Positions 50,434-60,460 are shown, counted from the first letter of the stretch. The stretch: DNA of 64,000 nt from Clostridia bacterium (GCA_017886545.1 JAGHJS010000088.1:31404-95403); one strand, 5' to 3'. Translations and numbers: made by a program. The notes: generated from the sequence alone by a model not told the origin.

Positions 50434-52680
50434 TCAGAATTCCACTTCGATGATGTGTTCGCCGCCGTCCGCAAAGGGCGGCACGAGCTGCCCCGCCGCC
50501 CAAGCGCCGTCTATGCGCATCCGCACGCCGCCCAGCCGCAGGTTTTTATAAAAGATCCGCAGGCGGCTGCCGCGGTAATCGCGTTCGGCGTACGCCTCCT
50601 CCCATGCGGAAGGCAGGCAGGGCGAAATGCGCAGCCCCGCGTACTCGCGGCGGATGCCGAGCATCCCTTCATAATAACAGCGCAGCCCCCACGCGGAGGT
50701 CCCCGTCTGCCAGGACGGCCCGCACTTCATATCCGCCGCAGGGTGCTTGAGGTAACAGTTCACGAACACGTACGGCTCGACCGTCGTCTTTTCGCTCGGG
50801 TTCCGCGGTCCGTCCGGCACGATCGCGCCGAGAGACGCATACGCCTCCTCCGCCCTGCCGAGCGCGCAGTCCGCCATCACTTTGAAGCAGCCTGCGTGGT
50901 TATAGATGCCGCCGTTTTCGTAAACGCCCGGGAGCATGCCGCTCATCCTGCCCACGCGCGCGTCATACCGCGGATAGGGCGGCGAACAGAGCCGCACGCC
51001 CTCGGGCGTGACGGCGCCGTCCACCGACCGCAGCAGCGGCTGCACCCGATCGGGCGGCACAACGCCCGCCAGGACGGCAAAGGACTGCGGATTGATATAA
51101 AACGTACCGTATCCGCTCGTTTTATCCCCCACCGTTCCGCACGCAGAAAAGGCGCGCACATAATAATCGCCGTTCCAGGCGCAGGCATTGAGCCGATCCG
51201 CCATCCGGCACCGCTGCGCATGCGCGAAGTCCGAAAAAGCCTCGTCGCCCGCGCGGGCGAACAATTCGGCGAATTCGCGCATCAACAGGCAGACGCACTC
51301 CGCCATAAAGACGGATTCCGCATTCTCGTCCGGAATGTTGAGCGCATCGTTCCAGTCCGCATAATACAGCTTCGGCAGCCCGTGCGGCCCCGCGTTCGCA
51401 GGATCCGCGTACCAGCGCGCCGCCGCTTTGAGATGCTCCGCAACGCTTGCGCCGCCGCCGTCCAGCCAGGGAAATTCCTCGTCAAGGAAAGAAAATTCAC
51501 CCGTCTCTTTGATATACTCGCAAACCGCCCAACCCAGCCAGAACGCGGGGTCGGAATACAGCTTCGTGTCCGTGACGGGATACCAGAGCAGCACGCAGTG
51601 CCCGTCCCGATACTGGCGGGCGAGGCACTCGGCAAGCACCTCCTTTGCGCGCACCGTATCGAAATTCAGGAACCCCATTGCGAGCTGCGCGTTGTCGCGC
51701 ACCGCTTTTTTCCCGATGGCACAGTAACTGACCTGTTTTTCCGCCCAATAATTGAACACCGTGTTGAACCGCGCGTCGGGGCATTGTGTGCGCAAGCGCC
51801 CGAACCGCTCCGCCCGTTCCGGCGCGAACGGCTCTTCCGCCTCCGCCAGCATGGCGGCACGCGCTCCGACGAGCGCGTGCGCGCTTTCGCAGAACCCGAT
51901 GAAGTAGTACAGCGTGCGGCTCTCGCCTGCGGCAAGCGTGAGTTTGTTCTGCAACAGCCCGCAGCGCGCGCGCACCGTCGCGCACGAACAGGAGAGATCG
52001 TTCCCCTCTTCCAGGGCAAGCGGCCGCGTAAGCCCGCCGTTCACGCCCGTAAAATTATCAAGGTATCCTTCAAAGGCGTCCGCCGCCTCGGAGGACATCA
52101 CAAACCCGTGCGGGCAGTCGAATTTTGCATACGGGTTCTGCGAAAGGCAGACGACCGCACTGCAATCGGCAAGATATTTTGTTTCGCTCGTCGTGCCCGC
52201 GTTGTAATAGAACGGCATCGCGTACCCGTCCATGCGGAACACCGTACCGGCGATCACGCTAACGCGGCGCACCCGCCCGCTCTTGTTGCGGAGGGTGACC
52301 CGCCGTACTTCGTACGGGCGCGCATCCGGCACGGCGAATGCGACTTCCGTTTCCAGCCCGTCGCGTTCGGAACGGACGGTGCTGAACGTTTGCCCGTGGA
52401 TACAGCGGAACTCCCCGACGGGCACGGCGCTCGGCCAGCCGCCCGCGTTCCAGTAGGCGCGCGTTTCCTCGTCGCGGAAATAGACGACGCCGCTCTTCGG
52501 CTCGTTCAGCACGATCGCTTCTGCCGTGGCGGAAACAAATTTTGAAGAGGACGCGCCCGTGTGCGTGACTTCACACTGGAACCCGCCGTCGTTCCATAAA
52601 AAATTGCACCAGTCCTTGCCCGTTTCCTGCCTGCGGACCGTTACCGTGCCCGCCGCGGCGTCTGAACTGTAAAAACTCAT
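50434..52680 (-). CDS. GH94-like glycoside phosphorylase (glycosyltransferase 36)
   Basis: 748 aa, start ATG 52680 (GAGAGGAG). N-terminal beta-supersandwich (residues ~1-270) and (alpha/alpha)6 barrel (~300-700). The family catalytic loop is YADWNDALN, with the Asp as general acid; other GH94 blocks are GIYNHAGCF, SAWGLRCYYEGMLGI and GVRLCSPPYP. GH94 enzymes cleave beta-glucosides (cellobiose, laminaribiose, chitobiose and similar) with inorganic phosphate to give a sugar 1-phosphate. The linked phosphohexomutase type of activity could feed this into glycolysis. Exact linkage unknown. 16 bp before the GH78 gene. Confidence 0.88.
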   Translation of the reverse strand: MSFYSSDAAAGTVTVRRQETGKDWCNFLWNDGGFQCEVTHTGASSSKFVSATAEAIVLNEPKSGVVYFRDEETRAYWNAGGWPSAVPVGEFRCIHGQTFSTVRSERDGLETEVAFAVPDARPYEVRRVTLRNKSGRVRRVSVIAGTVFRMDGYAMPFYYNAGTTSETKYLADCSAVVCLSQNPYAKFDCPHGFVMSSEAADAFEGYLDNFTGVNGGLTRPLALEEGNDLSCSCATVRARCGLLQNKLTLAAGESRTLYYFIGFCESAHALVGARAAMLAEAEEPFAPERAERFGRLRTQCPDARFNTVFNYWAEKQVSYCAIGKKAVRDNAQLAMGFLNFDTVRAKEVLAECLARQYRDGHCVLLWYPVTDTKLYSDPAFWLGWAVCEYIKETGEFSFLDEEFPWLDGGGASVAEHLKAAARWYADPANAGPHGLPKLYYADWNDALNIPDENAESVFMAECVCLLMREFAELFARAGDEAFSDFAHAQRCRMADRLNACAWNGDYYVRAFSACGTVGDKTSGYGTFYINPQSFAVLAGVVPPDRVQPLLRSVDGAVTPEGVRLCSPPYPRYDARVGRMSGMLPGVYENGGIYNHAGCFKVMADCALGRAEEAYASLGAIVPDGPRNPSEKTTVEPYVFVNCYLKHPAADMKCGPSWQTGTSAWGLRCYYEGMLGIRREYAGLRISPCLPSAWEEAYAERDYRGSRLRIFYKNLRLGGVRMRIDGAWAAGQLVPPFADGGEHIIEVEF

Positions 52681-52693
52681 TTCGGCTCCTCTC

Positions 52694-52729
52694 AAAAACG
52701 GAGGCTCCCGCACGCGGCGAAAGCCTCCG
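52694..52729 (-). terminator. Terminator/attenuator after the LacI gene
   Basis: CGGAGGCT/AGCCTCCG stem followed on the minus strand by TTTTTGAG, between the LacI stop and the GH94 ribosome binding site. Confidence 0.65.
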
Positions 52730-52740
52730 CTACGATCCGC

Positions 52741-53739
52741 TCAGACAGAACTTCTGGCTCTGTATTCGGCGTACAGGATGTATTTGCGTTCCTGCTGCGT
52801 ATTGCCCTTCAGCTGTTCCAGGATATTGTTCATGCACAGCCTGCCGAATTCTGCCTTGTCGTACCCCATCGACGAGATCGCGGGAGAAATGTAACGGCTG
52901 ATCAGCATGTCGTCACAGCCGCAGAGAGAAATATCCTGCGGGATGCGCAGCCCGCGCTCGCTCAGGCATTTGTATGCGCCGAGCGCAATGTTGTCGTTCA
53001 CGCAATAGATGGCGTCCGTGTCGGGGAAGCGCTGCAAAATATCCGCCGCGGCATTGTACCCGAATTCGGACGCGCTCAGCGTCACGATATTGTCCTGAAA
53101 GCAGCAGAGGCGGCGCTCGTCGAAAGCGCCGCCCGCCCGCCCGAGGAAATAGCGCATGGCGATCAGGCGGGTATCCGGCTCGATCTCCGCGCGGGAGGTA
53201 TCCGCAAGGAACGCAACGTGCGTCCGCCCCTTTTTCAGCAGCTCGCCGACAAGCGCTTCCACCGCGTTGACGTAGTTGATGCTCACTTCAAAATTTTCGA
53301 TGCCGGGCGCAACGTTTACGACGGCTATATCGTGCGAAATAAGTTTCGTGTACTCCTTTTCCGTACAGAAAAAGCGCGACAGATTGATGATGCCCTCGCT
53401 GCGGTGCGCGTAGCAGTTGTTGTAGTAATTTACGCGGTTGTCGTTGGCTATGATCACGTTCAGGGAGTACCCGGAGGGGAAAGCGATCTCGTACATACCG
53501 CGGTACAGCTCGTCAAAGTTATCCAGCGTGCTCAGCAGGATGGTGACCTGCTTCGTCGAATTCATTTTGAAACTGCGCGCTAAAAGGTTCGGCTCGTACT
53601 CCAGTTCCGCAATGACGCGCAGCACGCGCTGTTTGACCTCGTCGCTGACAAATTTTGTGCCGTTGATCACGTTTGAGACGGTGGACGGAGCCACCCCCGC
53701 ACGCTTGGCAACATCGTTCCTGTTGACCGCTTTGCCCAT
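52741..53739 (-). CDS. LacI-family transcriptional regulator
   Basis: 332 aa. N-terminal LacI HTH and hinge (NRNDVAKRAGVAPSTVSNVINGTKFVSDEVKQRV, YEPNLLARSFK), then a periplasmic-binding-protein-like ligand domain (residues ~65-332; DAIYCVNDNIALGAYKCL and DISLCGCDDMLISRYISPA are family blocks). Embedded in the glycoside locus on the same strand and 17 bp after the GH99-like gene, so it is probably the local sugar-responsive repressor. Confidence 0.94.
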   Translation of the reverse strand: MGKAVNRNDVAKRAGVAPSTVSNVINGTKFVSDEVKQRVLRVIAELEYEPNLLARSFKMNSTKQVTILLSTLDNFDELYRGMYEIAFPSGYSLNVIIANDNRVNYYNNCYAHRSEGIINLSRFFCTEKEYTKLISHDIAVVNVAPGIENFEVSINYVNAVEALVGELLKKGRTHVAFLADTSRAEIEPDTRLIAMRYFLGRAGGAFDERRLCCFQDNIVTLSASEFGYNAAADILQRFPDTDAIYCVNDNIALGAYKCLSERGLRIPQDISLCGCDDMLISRYISPAISSMGYDKAEFGRLCMNNILEQLKGNTQQERKYILYAEYRARSSV

Positions 53740-53756
53740 ATGCTTACGTTCCCCTC

Positions 53757-55682
53757 TTACTCGGTTACTTTATAAACGTAGCGCATCCTCCCGATGGGAG
53801 CCGCGTCGCCGTTCACGTAAAACTCGGCGACGTCAAGATCCTTTTGCAGGTTGTCCGCGACTTTGAGCCCCAGCGACCGCCCGACGGGCAGCCCGATCGC
53901 CGAGCGCGGCACCTTGATCCGCATGATGTTCCCCTCGACGCTGCTTTCACACGTCCCGACAAAGGTAAACCCGCCGCCGTCGATGCGGTGCAGCGACGTT
54001 TTCCCCTCTTCGGGCGTGCGGTTGAGCACGTACCGCATCCCCATCCAGCCGTCGGACGCGCCTTCCGCCCCGAGATAAACGTTCATCCAGCGCTCGTCGC
54101 CCTCTTCAGGCGCGGTCACGTCCTCCGCGGTACGGATGAGCAGGTACACGTTCTCTCTGTCCGCCGCGACGCGCACTTCCGTGATGTCGTTGCGCCCCGT
54201 ATCGTTTTCGAGCACGTTCTGCCCCGAGGTATCCAATGCGCTGCGCGCGATCGTCTCCCCCGTAAAATCGCGGAAAACGGCTACGTTCTCCCCGTTCCAG
54301 CCGCCGAGCCCGTCCATCAGGGAATCGAGCGGCTCTTCGCTTTCGGCAAACGTTCTGCCGCTCCCCTCGCCCTTGTACTCGCGCACGTTGCGGATGAGGG
54401 AAAGGTAGTAATTGTCAAGATACTCCGCATTCATCTCGATATCGCGCGAAAACTCCATGTTGAAGGTATCCACAAAATGGCAGTAATCGTCGCCGAGGAC
54501 GGAACTGTTCGGCTGCTTCTGCGCGATCCATTCGTTCCAGCCCGTCACGAAAACGAGGTCCACGTCGTTTCCGCCGTCGCCGTCCGCTTCGTTTTTGAAC
54601 ACGGTATCCCACTGCTGTTCGAAATTCGTGCCTTCGGCAAGCGCGCGTTCGCGGCTGTTTTTGCCTTCGGTATGGTCGTATCCTCTTCCCCAATTTGCAT
54701 TATACACCAAATCCATGTAATTTGCATCAAAATCAAAGCCGTTTTTTTGCAATTCCGCACGGTTTTCGGGCGCGAACAGCCCGGAATCGCTGAAATCGGC
54801 AAGCGGCTTGCTCGTCGCCGAGATGCCGACGTGCTGCGAAACGGAAACGGACATGATGTTGCCGACCTGCGGATCGGTGTAGATGTCCTGCGGATAGTTC
54901 CAGTCCATCCAGGGGAAGCGCGCGCTTTCGATGGCGGCGTTCGGCCACTGCGGCAGTTTGAAGTAGAAGGTCGAATCGATCAGCGGATCGCCCGTCGTGC
55001 TGCCGATGATCCACGGCTTGTTCTGCGTACCGCGGAACCAAAGGGGTTCATACTCGGGGTAAAATTCCGGATCGTAAAACGTGTTGTAGATCTGTTCCAC
55101 CGACGTCCGCGACGTAGCGGGGTCGACGGAGGTAAGGAACATCACTTTCGGCACGTCGAACCCCTGTTCGTAATACTCGAGCAGAAGGTCGAGAAAGGCG
55201 TATGCCTGCACGTCGTAGATGCGCCCGTTCGACGTATCGAAGGCGATAAAATCCAGCCCCGCGTGGATGAACAGCTCGATGTGCTTGCGGATGACCCATT
55301 CGTCGTCCGCATTGTAATAGCCGTACAGCGGCTGCCCCCAATAATGGAAGGCGTTCATCTCCTGCGTGCCGCCCGCCGATTGGCGTGCCAGAAGCTCGCT
55401 CATCACCGTCCCGTTCTTTTCGTAGTTGTTGCTCACGTCCTTGATCGGGCTCTGGTCGGAACCGTTCCACAGAAAATAGAAGATGCCTACATACTTATCC
55501 TGTTCGTACCCCGAAACGGGCGAAAAGGAGCGCCCCACGTCGTCGGCGGCCGCCGTCATCGTAAAGCCGTCCGCAAGCCCGTCGGGGCGGTCTTCGAGCT
55601 CCCCGCCCGCACAGCCTGCAAGCGCGCCGAGGCTCATGGAAGCGGCAAGCGCCAGCGCCGCGATCTTTTTGCTCTTTTTCAT
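53757..55682 (-). CDS. Surface lipoprotein: GH99/WbsX-like glycoside hydrolase with C-terminal CBM9-like domain
   Basis: 641 aa, ATG 55682 (AAAGGAGGGG). Lipobox LAGC near residue 23. Residues ~60-445: TIM-barrel related to GH99/WbsX and GH71, with KYVGIFYFLWNG, HYWGQPLYGYY, LDFIAFDTSNG and the C-terminal VTGWNEWIAQ motif that usually provides the catalytic acids. Residues ~490-641: beta-sandwich like CBM9/DOMON (ITEVRVAADRENVYLLIRT, LKVADN). It should act outside the cell on glycans before import. A paralogue's C-terminus starts at the window's right end. Confidence 0.8.
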   Translation of the reverse strand: MKKSKKIAALALAASMSLGALAGCAGGELEDRPDGLADGFTMTAAADDVGRSFSPVSGYEQDKYVGIFYFLWNGSDQSPIKDVSNNYEKNGTVMSELLARQSAGGTQEMNAFHYWGQPLYGYYNADDEWVIRKHIELFIHAGLDFIAFDTSNGRIYDVQAYAFLDLLLEYYEQGFDVPKVMFLTSVDPATSRTSVEQIYNTFYDPEFYPEYEPLWFRGTQNKPWIIGSTTGDPLIDSTFYFKLPQWPNAAIESARFPWMDWNYPQDIYTDPQVGNIMSVSVSQHVGISATSKPLADFSDSGLFAPENRAELQKNGFDFDANYMDLVYNANWGRGYDHTEGKNSRERALAEGTNFEQQWDTVFKNEADGDGGNDVDLVFVTGWNEWIAQKQPNSSVLGDDYCHFVDTFNMEFSRDIEMNAEYLDNYYLSLIRNVREYKGEGSGRTFAESEEPLDSLMDGLGGWNGENVAVFRDFTGETIARSALDTSGQNVLENDTGRNDITEVRVAADRENVYLLIRTAEDVTAPEEGDERWMNVYLGAEGASDGWMGMRYVLNRTPEEGKTSLHRIDGGGFTFVGTCESSVEGNIMRIKVPRSAIGLPVGRSLGLKVADNLQKDLDVAEFYVNGDAAPIGRMRYVYKVTE

Positions 55683-55703
55683 GCAGAAACCCCTCCTTTG
55701 ATC

Positions 55704-55728
55704 CCGCGCGGCGGAGACCGCCGCGCGG
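55704..55728. other. Intercistronic hairpin
   Basis: CCGCGCGGCGG-AGA-CCGCCGCGCGG, perfect 11-bp stem without a T-run between the solute-binding protein and GH99-like genes. It may protect the upstream mRNA and lower downstream expression. Confidence 0.5.
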
Positions 55729-55754
55729 CTCATATTCTTACAGCATCGGGGCTG

Positions 55755-57476
55755 TCACGACTTCATCGGGTCGGTCGCAAAGCTGACGTCGGAACCGATG
55801 TACCAATCAAGGCTCGTTTCTTTCAGTCCGCGCCACTCTGCATAGTTGGGGAAGGCGTCTTTCATCAGGCGCAGGATCTCCGCGCCGTACTCCTTCCATT
55901 CCGTGCCGCTTTCGGCACGCAGGTACTTCGAGATCTGCGCGTTGACCAGATCCTGCAGCATGCCGCCCGTCGCCAGGATGCCCGTATTTTCGGAATAATA
56001 CGTGGCAAAGAGCCTGTACGGGTTGGTGGAGCAGTCGCCCTCGAACTCCGTTTCGCCCTCGATGCTCACTTCTTCGGGCAGTTCGTAGTCTTTGAGGTAG
56101 CACTGCATCGCGCACACCTTGCCGAGGTTTTTATAGTGCCTGTAATACTCGTCGAAGCCCTGCGGCGAGAAGAGATATTTCAGGAAGTCGATGCAAAGCT
56201 CCGTCTTTTCCGCATTGCGGTTGACGAGCGCGAGCGGGTGATGGTCCGGCCCGCCGAGCGTGCGCAGATTGTCCGCCGCGGGCGCGCCGGCTCCGCCGTT
56301 GTTCGGCATGGCGGGAAGTTTGAACCAGCCGAGCATATCCGAAAGCTCGTCCGTCGGCACGACGCCGTTCGGCTTGCCCATCGCCTGCCCGAGCGACTTC
56401 TGATGGTCGGTGATGTAGTCCAGGCGCAGCAGATAGACCGCCACGCGGTTGTTCAGCTCGAATTTCTGCGTATTGCTCACGGTGAGCGCGTCGTTATTGA
56501 AGCGCTGGCGGATGACGACATTCGAATAAGTGGTGGAGGCATAGGATGCAAGCTCTTTGAGGTTTCCCATCAGCTCCGCAAAGCGGGCGGAAGCGGTGTT
56601 GAACGTGCTGCCCTCCTTGAAGTACTCGTTGACCACGCGCGTAAAGTTATACGTATACCCGCTCGGCGAATCGTTGGTCGGGTCGGTCGGGTCGTACTGC
56701 CACACGTCGTCTGCGTCGATCTCGGGGATATAAGAATAGTCCCCCTCCTGCGAATGCGCGGCGTCGATCATGTCGCGGAAGTACTGGTCCATGTACATTT
56801 GCAGCACCCAGTTGAAGTTGTTGCTCTCCAGCCCCGCATCGTCGAAGTTCAGCCCGAGCGGCGCCGTATAGCCGACTTCGTTTTTCAGCTTGTCAAGAAT
56901 ATCGATGAATTCGTCCCACGTCGTCGGCGGCGTGATGCCGTATTCCTCGAACGTATCCTTGTTGTAGAACGCGACGAAGGCGTTGCCCTCCATGGAAAGG
57001 TTGTAGATGTGCTGCGTTTTGACGTCCGCACGGTATGCGTCCTCGCGCAGCGTCGTCTTCCAGACCTTATTGCCGTTGTACGCGTTGGGCGTGTTCAGGT
57101 AGGGCGTGAAGTCGACCAGCGCGCCCGTGCCGTAGTACTGCGAAACGGTGTTCGCCTGGATGATGTCGCCGTCCTGCTTATCGGGGTTTTTCAAAAGCCC
57201 GTCGACGGCGGTATAGTAGCCCTGCGGGTCCTGCGAGGAACGGACGACGACGTTGACGTCCACGCCCTGCGCCTTTTTCATCTTTTTGTAGGCATTGCCG
57301 ACGTTTTTGAACGCCGTTTCGCTGTCCGAATCGATGGGCAGGAAAATGTTGATCGTGCCGCCCTTTTCGGTCCCGCCGCCCGTGTCATCCGTGCCGTTGT
57401 CCGTGCCGCAGGCAACGCCGAGCAGCAGAAAGGCGCATACGAAAACGAAAATAAGAACTTTTTTCAGGATTTTCAT
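55755..57476 (-). CDS. ABC transporter solute-binding lipoprotein (family 1, sugar)
   Basis: 573 aa, start ATG 57476 (CAAGGAG). Signal peptide with lipobox GVAC. Family-1 extracellular binding protein blocks: TINIFLPIDSDSE, GDIIQANTVSQYYGTGALVDFTPYL, VAFYNKDTFEEYGITPPTTWDEFIDIL. Larger than typical MalE (~400 aa), as usual for Clostridial oligosaccharide binders. Works with the two permeases immediately downstream in the coordinate sense (upstream in transcription). Confidence 0.93.
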   Translation of the reverse strand: MKILKKVLIFVFVCAFLLLGVACGTDNGTDDTGGGTEKGGTINIFLPIDSDSETAFKNVGNAYKKMKKAQGVDVNVVVRSSQDPQGYYTAVDGLLKNPDKQDGDIIQANTVSQYYGTGALVDFTPYLNTPNAYNGNKVWKTTLREDAYRADVKTQHIYNLSMEGNAFVAFYNKDTFEEYGITPPTTWDEFIDILDKLKNEVGYTAPLGLNFDDAGLESNNFNWVLQMYMDQYFRDMIDAAHSQEGDYSYIPEIDADDVWQYDPTDPTNDSPSGYTYNFTRVVNEYFKEGSTFNTASARFAELMGNLKELASYASTTYSNVVIRQRFNNDALTVSNTQKFELNNRVAVYLLRLDYITDHQKSLGQAMGKPNGVVPTDELSDMLGWFKLPAMPNNGGAGAPAADNLRTLGGPDHHPLALVNRNAEKTELCIDFLKYLFSPQGFDEYYRHYKNLGKVCAMQCYLKDYELPEEVSIEGETEFEGDCSTNPYRLFATYYSENTGILATGGMLQDLVNAQISKYLRAESGTEWKEYGAEILRLMKDAFPNYAEWRGLKETSLDWYIGSDVSFATDPMKS

Positions 57477-57504
57477 AATTTTCTCCTTGATTGATTTGCG
57501 CGCG

Positions 57505-58407
57505 TCAGAGTTTGAGCCCGGACGCGAATTCGCCGTCGATAAAGAATTTCAGTCCGATGACCGTGGTTATGACGAGCGGGATGCCGCTGACCAGGTACAG
57601 CGCATAGGTCGCGCCCCTGCCCGCCATCGTGCCGTCGGAGAGGATCGCCTCGCTCGCTTTCACGGCGAGGTCTTTGAGCGCGGGCATCAGCGTGCCGTGC
57701 TCGGGGTTGTTCATGAAGATCATCAGCGGCCACAGGTAGTCGTTGTAGATCGCCGAAAAGATGGATACGCCCTGCACCATGATGATCCCGAACGTCATGG
57801 GAAGGCACAGCGAAAAGTAGGTGCGCACATCGCCCGAGCCGTCGATCTCCGCCGCCTCGTAGATGTCCGCCGGCTGCTGCGCCATAAAGGTGCGGAACAG
57901 GAAGATAGAGGCGATCTGGTTGCCCGCAATATACGGGAGGATGACCGCGAACCAGCTTCCCAGAAGGTTCATCTGCACGATGTTCAGATACTGCGGCGTC
58001 AGAGACACGACGCCCGGCACGAGCATGGGCAGGATGACGAGGTAGAACAGCAGGTTCCGCCCGGGAAAGCGCTTGCGCACGAAGATGTACGCCGAAAACG
58101 CGGAGAGCAGCGTCATGGCGACGACGGACACGAGCGCGATGAAAATGGTGATGCCCATGTTCGGCAGCGCCTCTATGATCGCCGAAGAGTAATTTTCCCA
58201 CTGGATCCTGCTCGGCAGCGACCAAAGGCTGCCCGTCGAGATGTCCTGCTCCGTTTTCAGCGAAAGAATGACCGTGATGATGACGGGAAGCAGGGTGAAA
58301 AACAGCATCAGCGCGAGGTAAAAGATGAGCACGGACTGCGCGACAACGCCGTTTATGCCGCGTTTGCGCATCTTGTGCCTGACGGCCGCAAACGAATTTT
58401 CACGCAT
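57505..58407 (-). CDS. ABC sugar transporter permease, MalG type
   Basis: 300 aa, six TM helices. The EAA loop EAAEIDGSGDVRTYFSLCLPM couples to the ATPase. The gene starts 1 bp after the stop of the fused permease. No ATPase gene is in the window; a shared MsmX/UgpC-like ATPase elsewhere is likely. Confidence 0.94.
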   Translation of the reverse strand: MRENSFAAVRHKMRKRGINGVVAQSVLIFYLALMLFFTLLPVIITVILSLKTEQDISTGSLWSLPSRIQWENYSSAIIEALPNMGITIFIALVSVVAMTLLSAFSAYIFVRKRFPGRNLLFYLVILPMLVPGVVSLTPQYLNIVQMNLLGSWFAVILPYIAGNQIASIFLFRTFMAQQPADIYEAAEIDGSGDVRTYFSLCLPMTFGIIMVQGVSIFSAIYNDYLWPLMIFMNNPEHGTLMPALKDLAVKASEAILSDGTMAGRGATYALYLVSGIPLVITTVIGLKFFIDGEFASGLKL

Positions 58408-58408
58408 G

Positions 58409-60460
58409 TCACAGCTCCTCCTTGCTCGTCTGTTTACGGAAGCTGAGGATGGTCGCCGCCAGCAGGAAGAGGAACAGGAACATGCTCATCGCGCTGGATA
58501 AGCCGTAATTCGGTTCGCTCCCGCCCTTGTAGATGCTCTCGTAAATGATGAGCGCCGGCACCTTCAGCCCGTGCCCCGTGGACTGGTCCGTGATGAACAG
58601 CCTGCCGTAGTCCTGCACGGACGCGATGAACGAAGTGATAAAGATATACTTGATCTGCGCGAAGATGAGCGGCAGGTCGATGGTCGCCATCCGCCTCCAC
58701 CAGCCGCAGCCGTCCAGCTCCGCCGCTTCGAACAGCGATTTCGGGATGCCCATGACGCCGCCGTAAAAGATGAGGTACGAGCCGACCCACGGGAAGGAAA
58801 ACATGATGATGGAGACGAGCGACCGCGTTTCGAGGTACGGCCCGATCCACGTCTGCATGAACCCCGGCACGAACAGCGAACAGATGCTGTTCAGCAGCCC
58901 GTAGCTGTCGCTGCCGAAGATACCGTTCACCCACACGAGCGTACCGGCAACGCCGGGCAGGATGCCCGGGATAAACAGGAGCACGCGCACGGCAAAGGAA
59001 AACCGCTTGCTGCGCACGGCGAGGATAAACTCCGCAAAGATGAGCGGCGGCACGATCGCCTTTACAAGGTCGGTCACCAGCAAAATAAACATGTTCAGCG
59101 TGGAATTCCAGAAGATGGAATTCTGCAGCACGTCGCCGAAATTCTGAAGCCCGACGAACTCGCTCGTCACGCCGTTGTAATTGAAAAAGGAGAGCGCGAA
59201 CCCGCGCGCGATGGGCCAGTAATAGAACACGGCGAGCAGCGCAAAGGTGGGGACCAGCCCGAGGTACGCGAATTTGTGTTTGACGAACGTTCTGCCGCAC
59301 AGCGCCAGCCCGCGGTTGACGCGCGCGCCGAGCGGGCGCCACGCATGCAGCCCCGCGAACACGAGAAAGAGCGCAAACACGGCGAGCAGCGGGATATACA
59401 CGGGCAGCAGCCCCGCATACGCCGCCATCTGCCGCGCGAGCGCAACGCCGATATAGCGCGCGCCGCCGTCCGAAAGCACAAAGGCGCTTTCCGACGCCAT
59501 GAGGAGCGTGCCGCCGTCCGCCGCCATGTTGAACAGCTGCCCCTCGTCCGCGCGCACGCCGACGACCCTGCCGCCGCCCGCGCCGTAAAAGGTGCCGCCC
59601 GCGCACAGCACGGTATCGAACGCCTGCCCCGTGCGCAGAATATACTCTGCGTTGAACGTATCGTCAAAGCGGTAAAAATTGCCCGCGAGGTCCATCCCCG
59701 CAAACCCCGTTTCCGTTTCGCAGAGGGCGGCGAGTTTCTGCGCGGGGATGTCGTACTGCTCGTATCCGTCCGTCATGCCGTTCGCCGTGAAAGCGCGCAC
59801 GGTGTAAATATCCGAAGCGACGTACACGCGTTCGTCCTCCGTCACGCAGATCCCCTGCACGCCCGTTTCCACGCCGCCCGAACTGACGGCGTATTCGCCG
59901 CCGTCCAGCTTCGGGTATTCGCGGTAACTTACGGGTGCGTCGGGCGTACCGCCGAAATCGGTGCGGAGCAGGTACACTTCCTTCCGCGCGCCGACCATGC
60001 CGTACACCGCAAACAGACTGCCCGAAACAGGGAAATACGCCTGCTGCGGCACATAGTTCGTTTCCAGCACGCCCGCAGGCGTACCGTCGCCTTCGGCAGC
60101 AAAGCGCAGGACCTGCCTGTCGCCGTACAGGGCGAACACCTGCCCGCCGTAGAGCGAAACGCTCAGAACGCCCGCACTGCTCCCGCTGCCGTCGGCGGCA
60201 GGTTTCCGATAGGAAAACAGCAGCGCGCCGTCCTCTTTATTATAACACGAAAGCAGCCCGTCCGCGTCGGCGGCGGCAAAATATGTATCGTCCTCCGCCA
60301 TGCGCACGGCGCCGCTCGCGGCGGGAACGGGGAACGCGTCGCTCCCTCCCGCCGCGGAAACGCCCGCGCCGACCAGCACCGCAAAGGCGATGACGCCCGC
60401 CAGCGCGACCGCCGTCAGCGCAGCCCACAGCGGCGATAGATTTTTGAATTTTTCCCGCAT
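58409..60460 (-). CDS. MalF-type ABC permease with a large N-terminal extracytoplasmic beta-propeller-like domain
   Basis: 683 aa. TM1 at ~13-35, then ~310 extracytoplasmic residues with PQQ/NHL-like beta repeats (SCYNKEDGALLFSYR, VLSVSLYGGQVFALYGDRQVLRF, GVQGICVTEDERVYVASDIYTVRAF, AALCETETGFAGMDLAGNFYRF). TM2 at ~350-372 follows, then a complete MalF-like permease (~395-683) with the EAA loop EAAELDGCGWWRRMATIDLPLI. Normal MalF proteins are ~290-500 aa. The domain may contact the binding protein or sense substrate or the wall. Start ATG 60460. Confidence 0.88.
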   Translation of the reverse strand: MREKFKNLSPLWAALTAVALAGVIAFAVLVGAGVSAAGGSDAFPVPAASGAVRMAEDDTYFAAADADGLLSCYNKEDGALLFSYRKPAADGSGSSAGVLSVSLYGGQVFALYGDRQVLRFAAEGDGTPAGVLETNYVPQQAYFPVSGSLFAVYGMVGARKEVYLLRTDFGGTPDAPVSYREYPKLDGGEYAVSSGGVETGVQGICVTEDERVYVASDIYTVRAFTANGMTDGYEQYDIPAQKLAALCETETGFAGMDLAGNFYRFDDTFNAEYILRTGQAFDTVLCAGGTFYGAGGGRVVGVRADEGQLFNMAADGGTLLMASESAFVLSDGGARYIGVALARQMAAYAGLLPVYIPLLAVFALFLVFAGLHAWRPLGARVNRGLALCGRTFVKHKFAYLGLVPTFALLAVFYYWPIARGFALSFFNYNGVTSEFVGLQNFGDVLQNSIFWNSTLNMFILLVTDLVKAIVPPLIFAEFILAVRSKRFSFAVRVLLFIPGILPGVAGTLVWVNGIFGSDSYGLLNSICSLFVPGFMQTWIGPYLETRSLVSIIMFSFPWVGSYLIFYGGVMGIPKSLFEAAELDGCGWWRRMATIDLPLIFAQIKYIFITSFIASVQDYGRLFITDQSTGHGLKVPALIIYESIYKGGSEPNYGLSSAMSMFLFLFLLAATILSFRKQTSKEEL

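Noticed and set aside
53844-57494. 1216-aa plus-strand ORF spanning two genes
   Set aside because: Runs antisense across two well-supported minus-strand genes and their intergenic hairpin; composition is typical of a GC-rich shadow.
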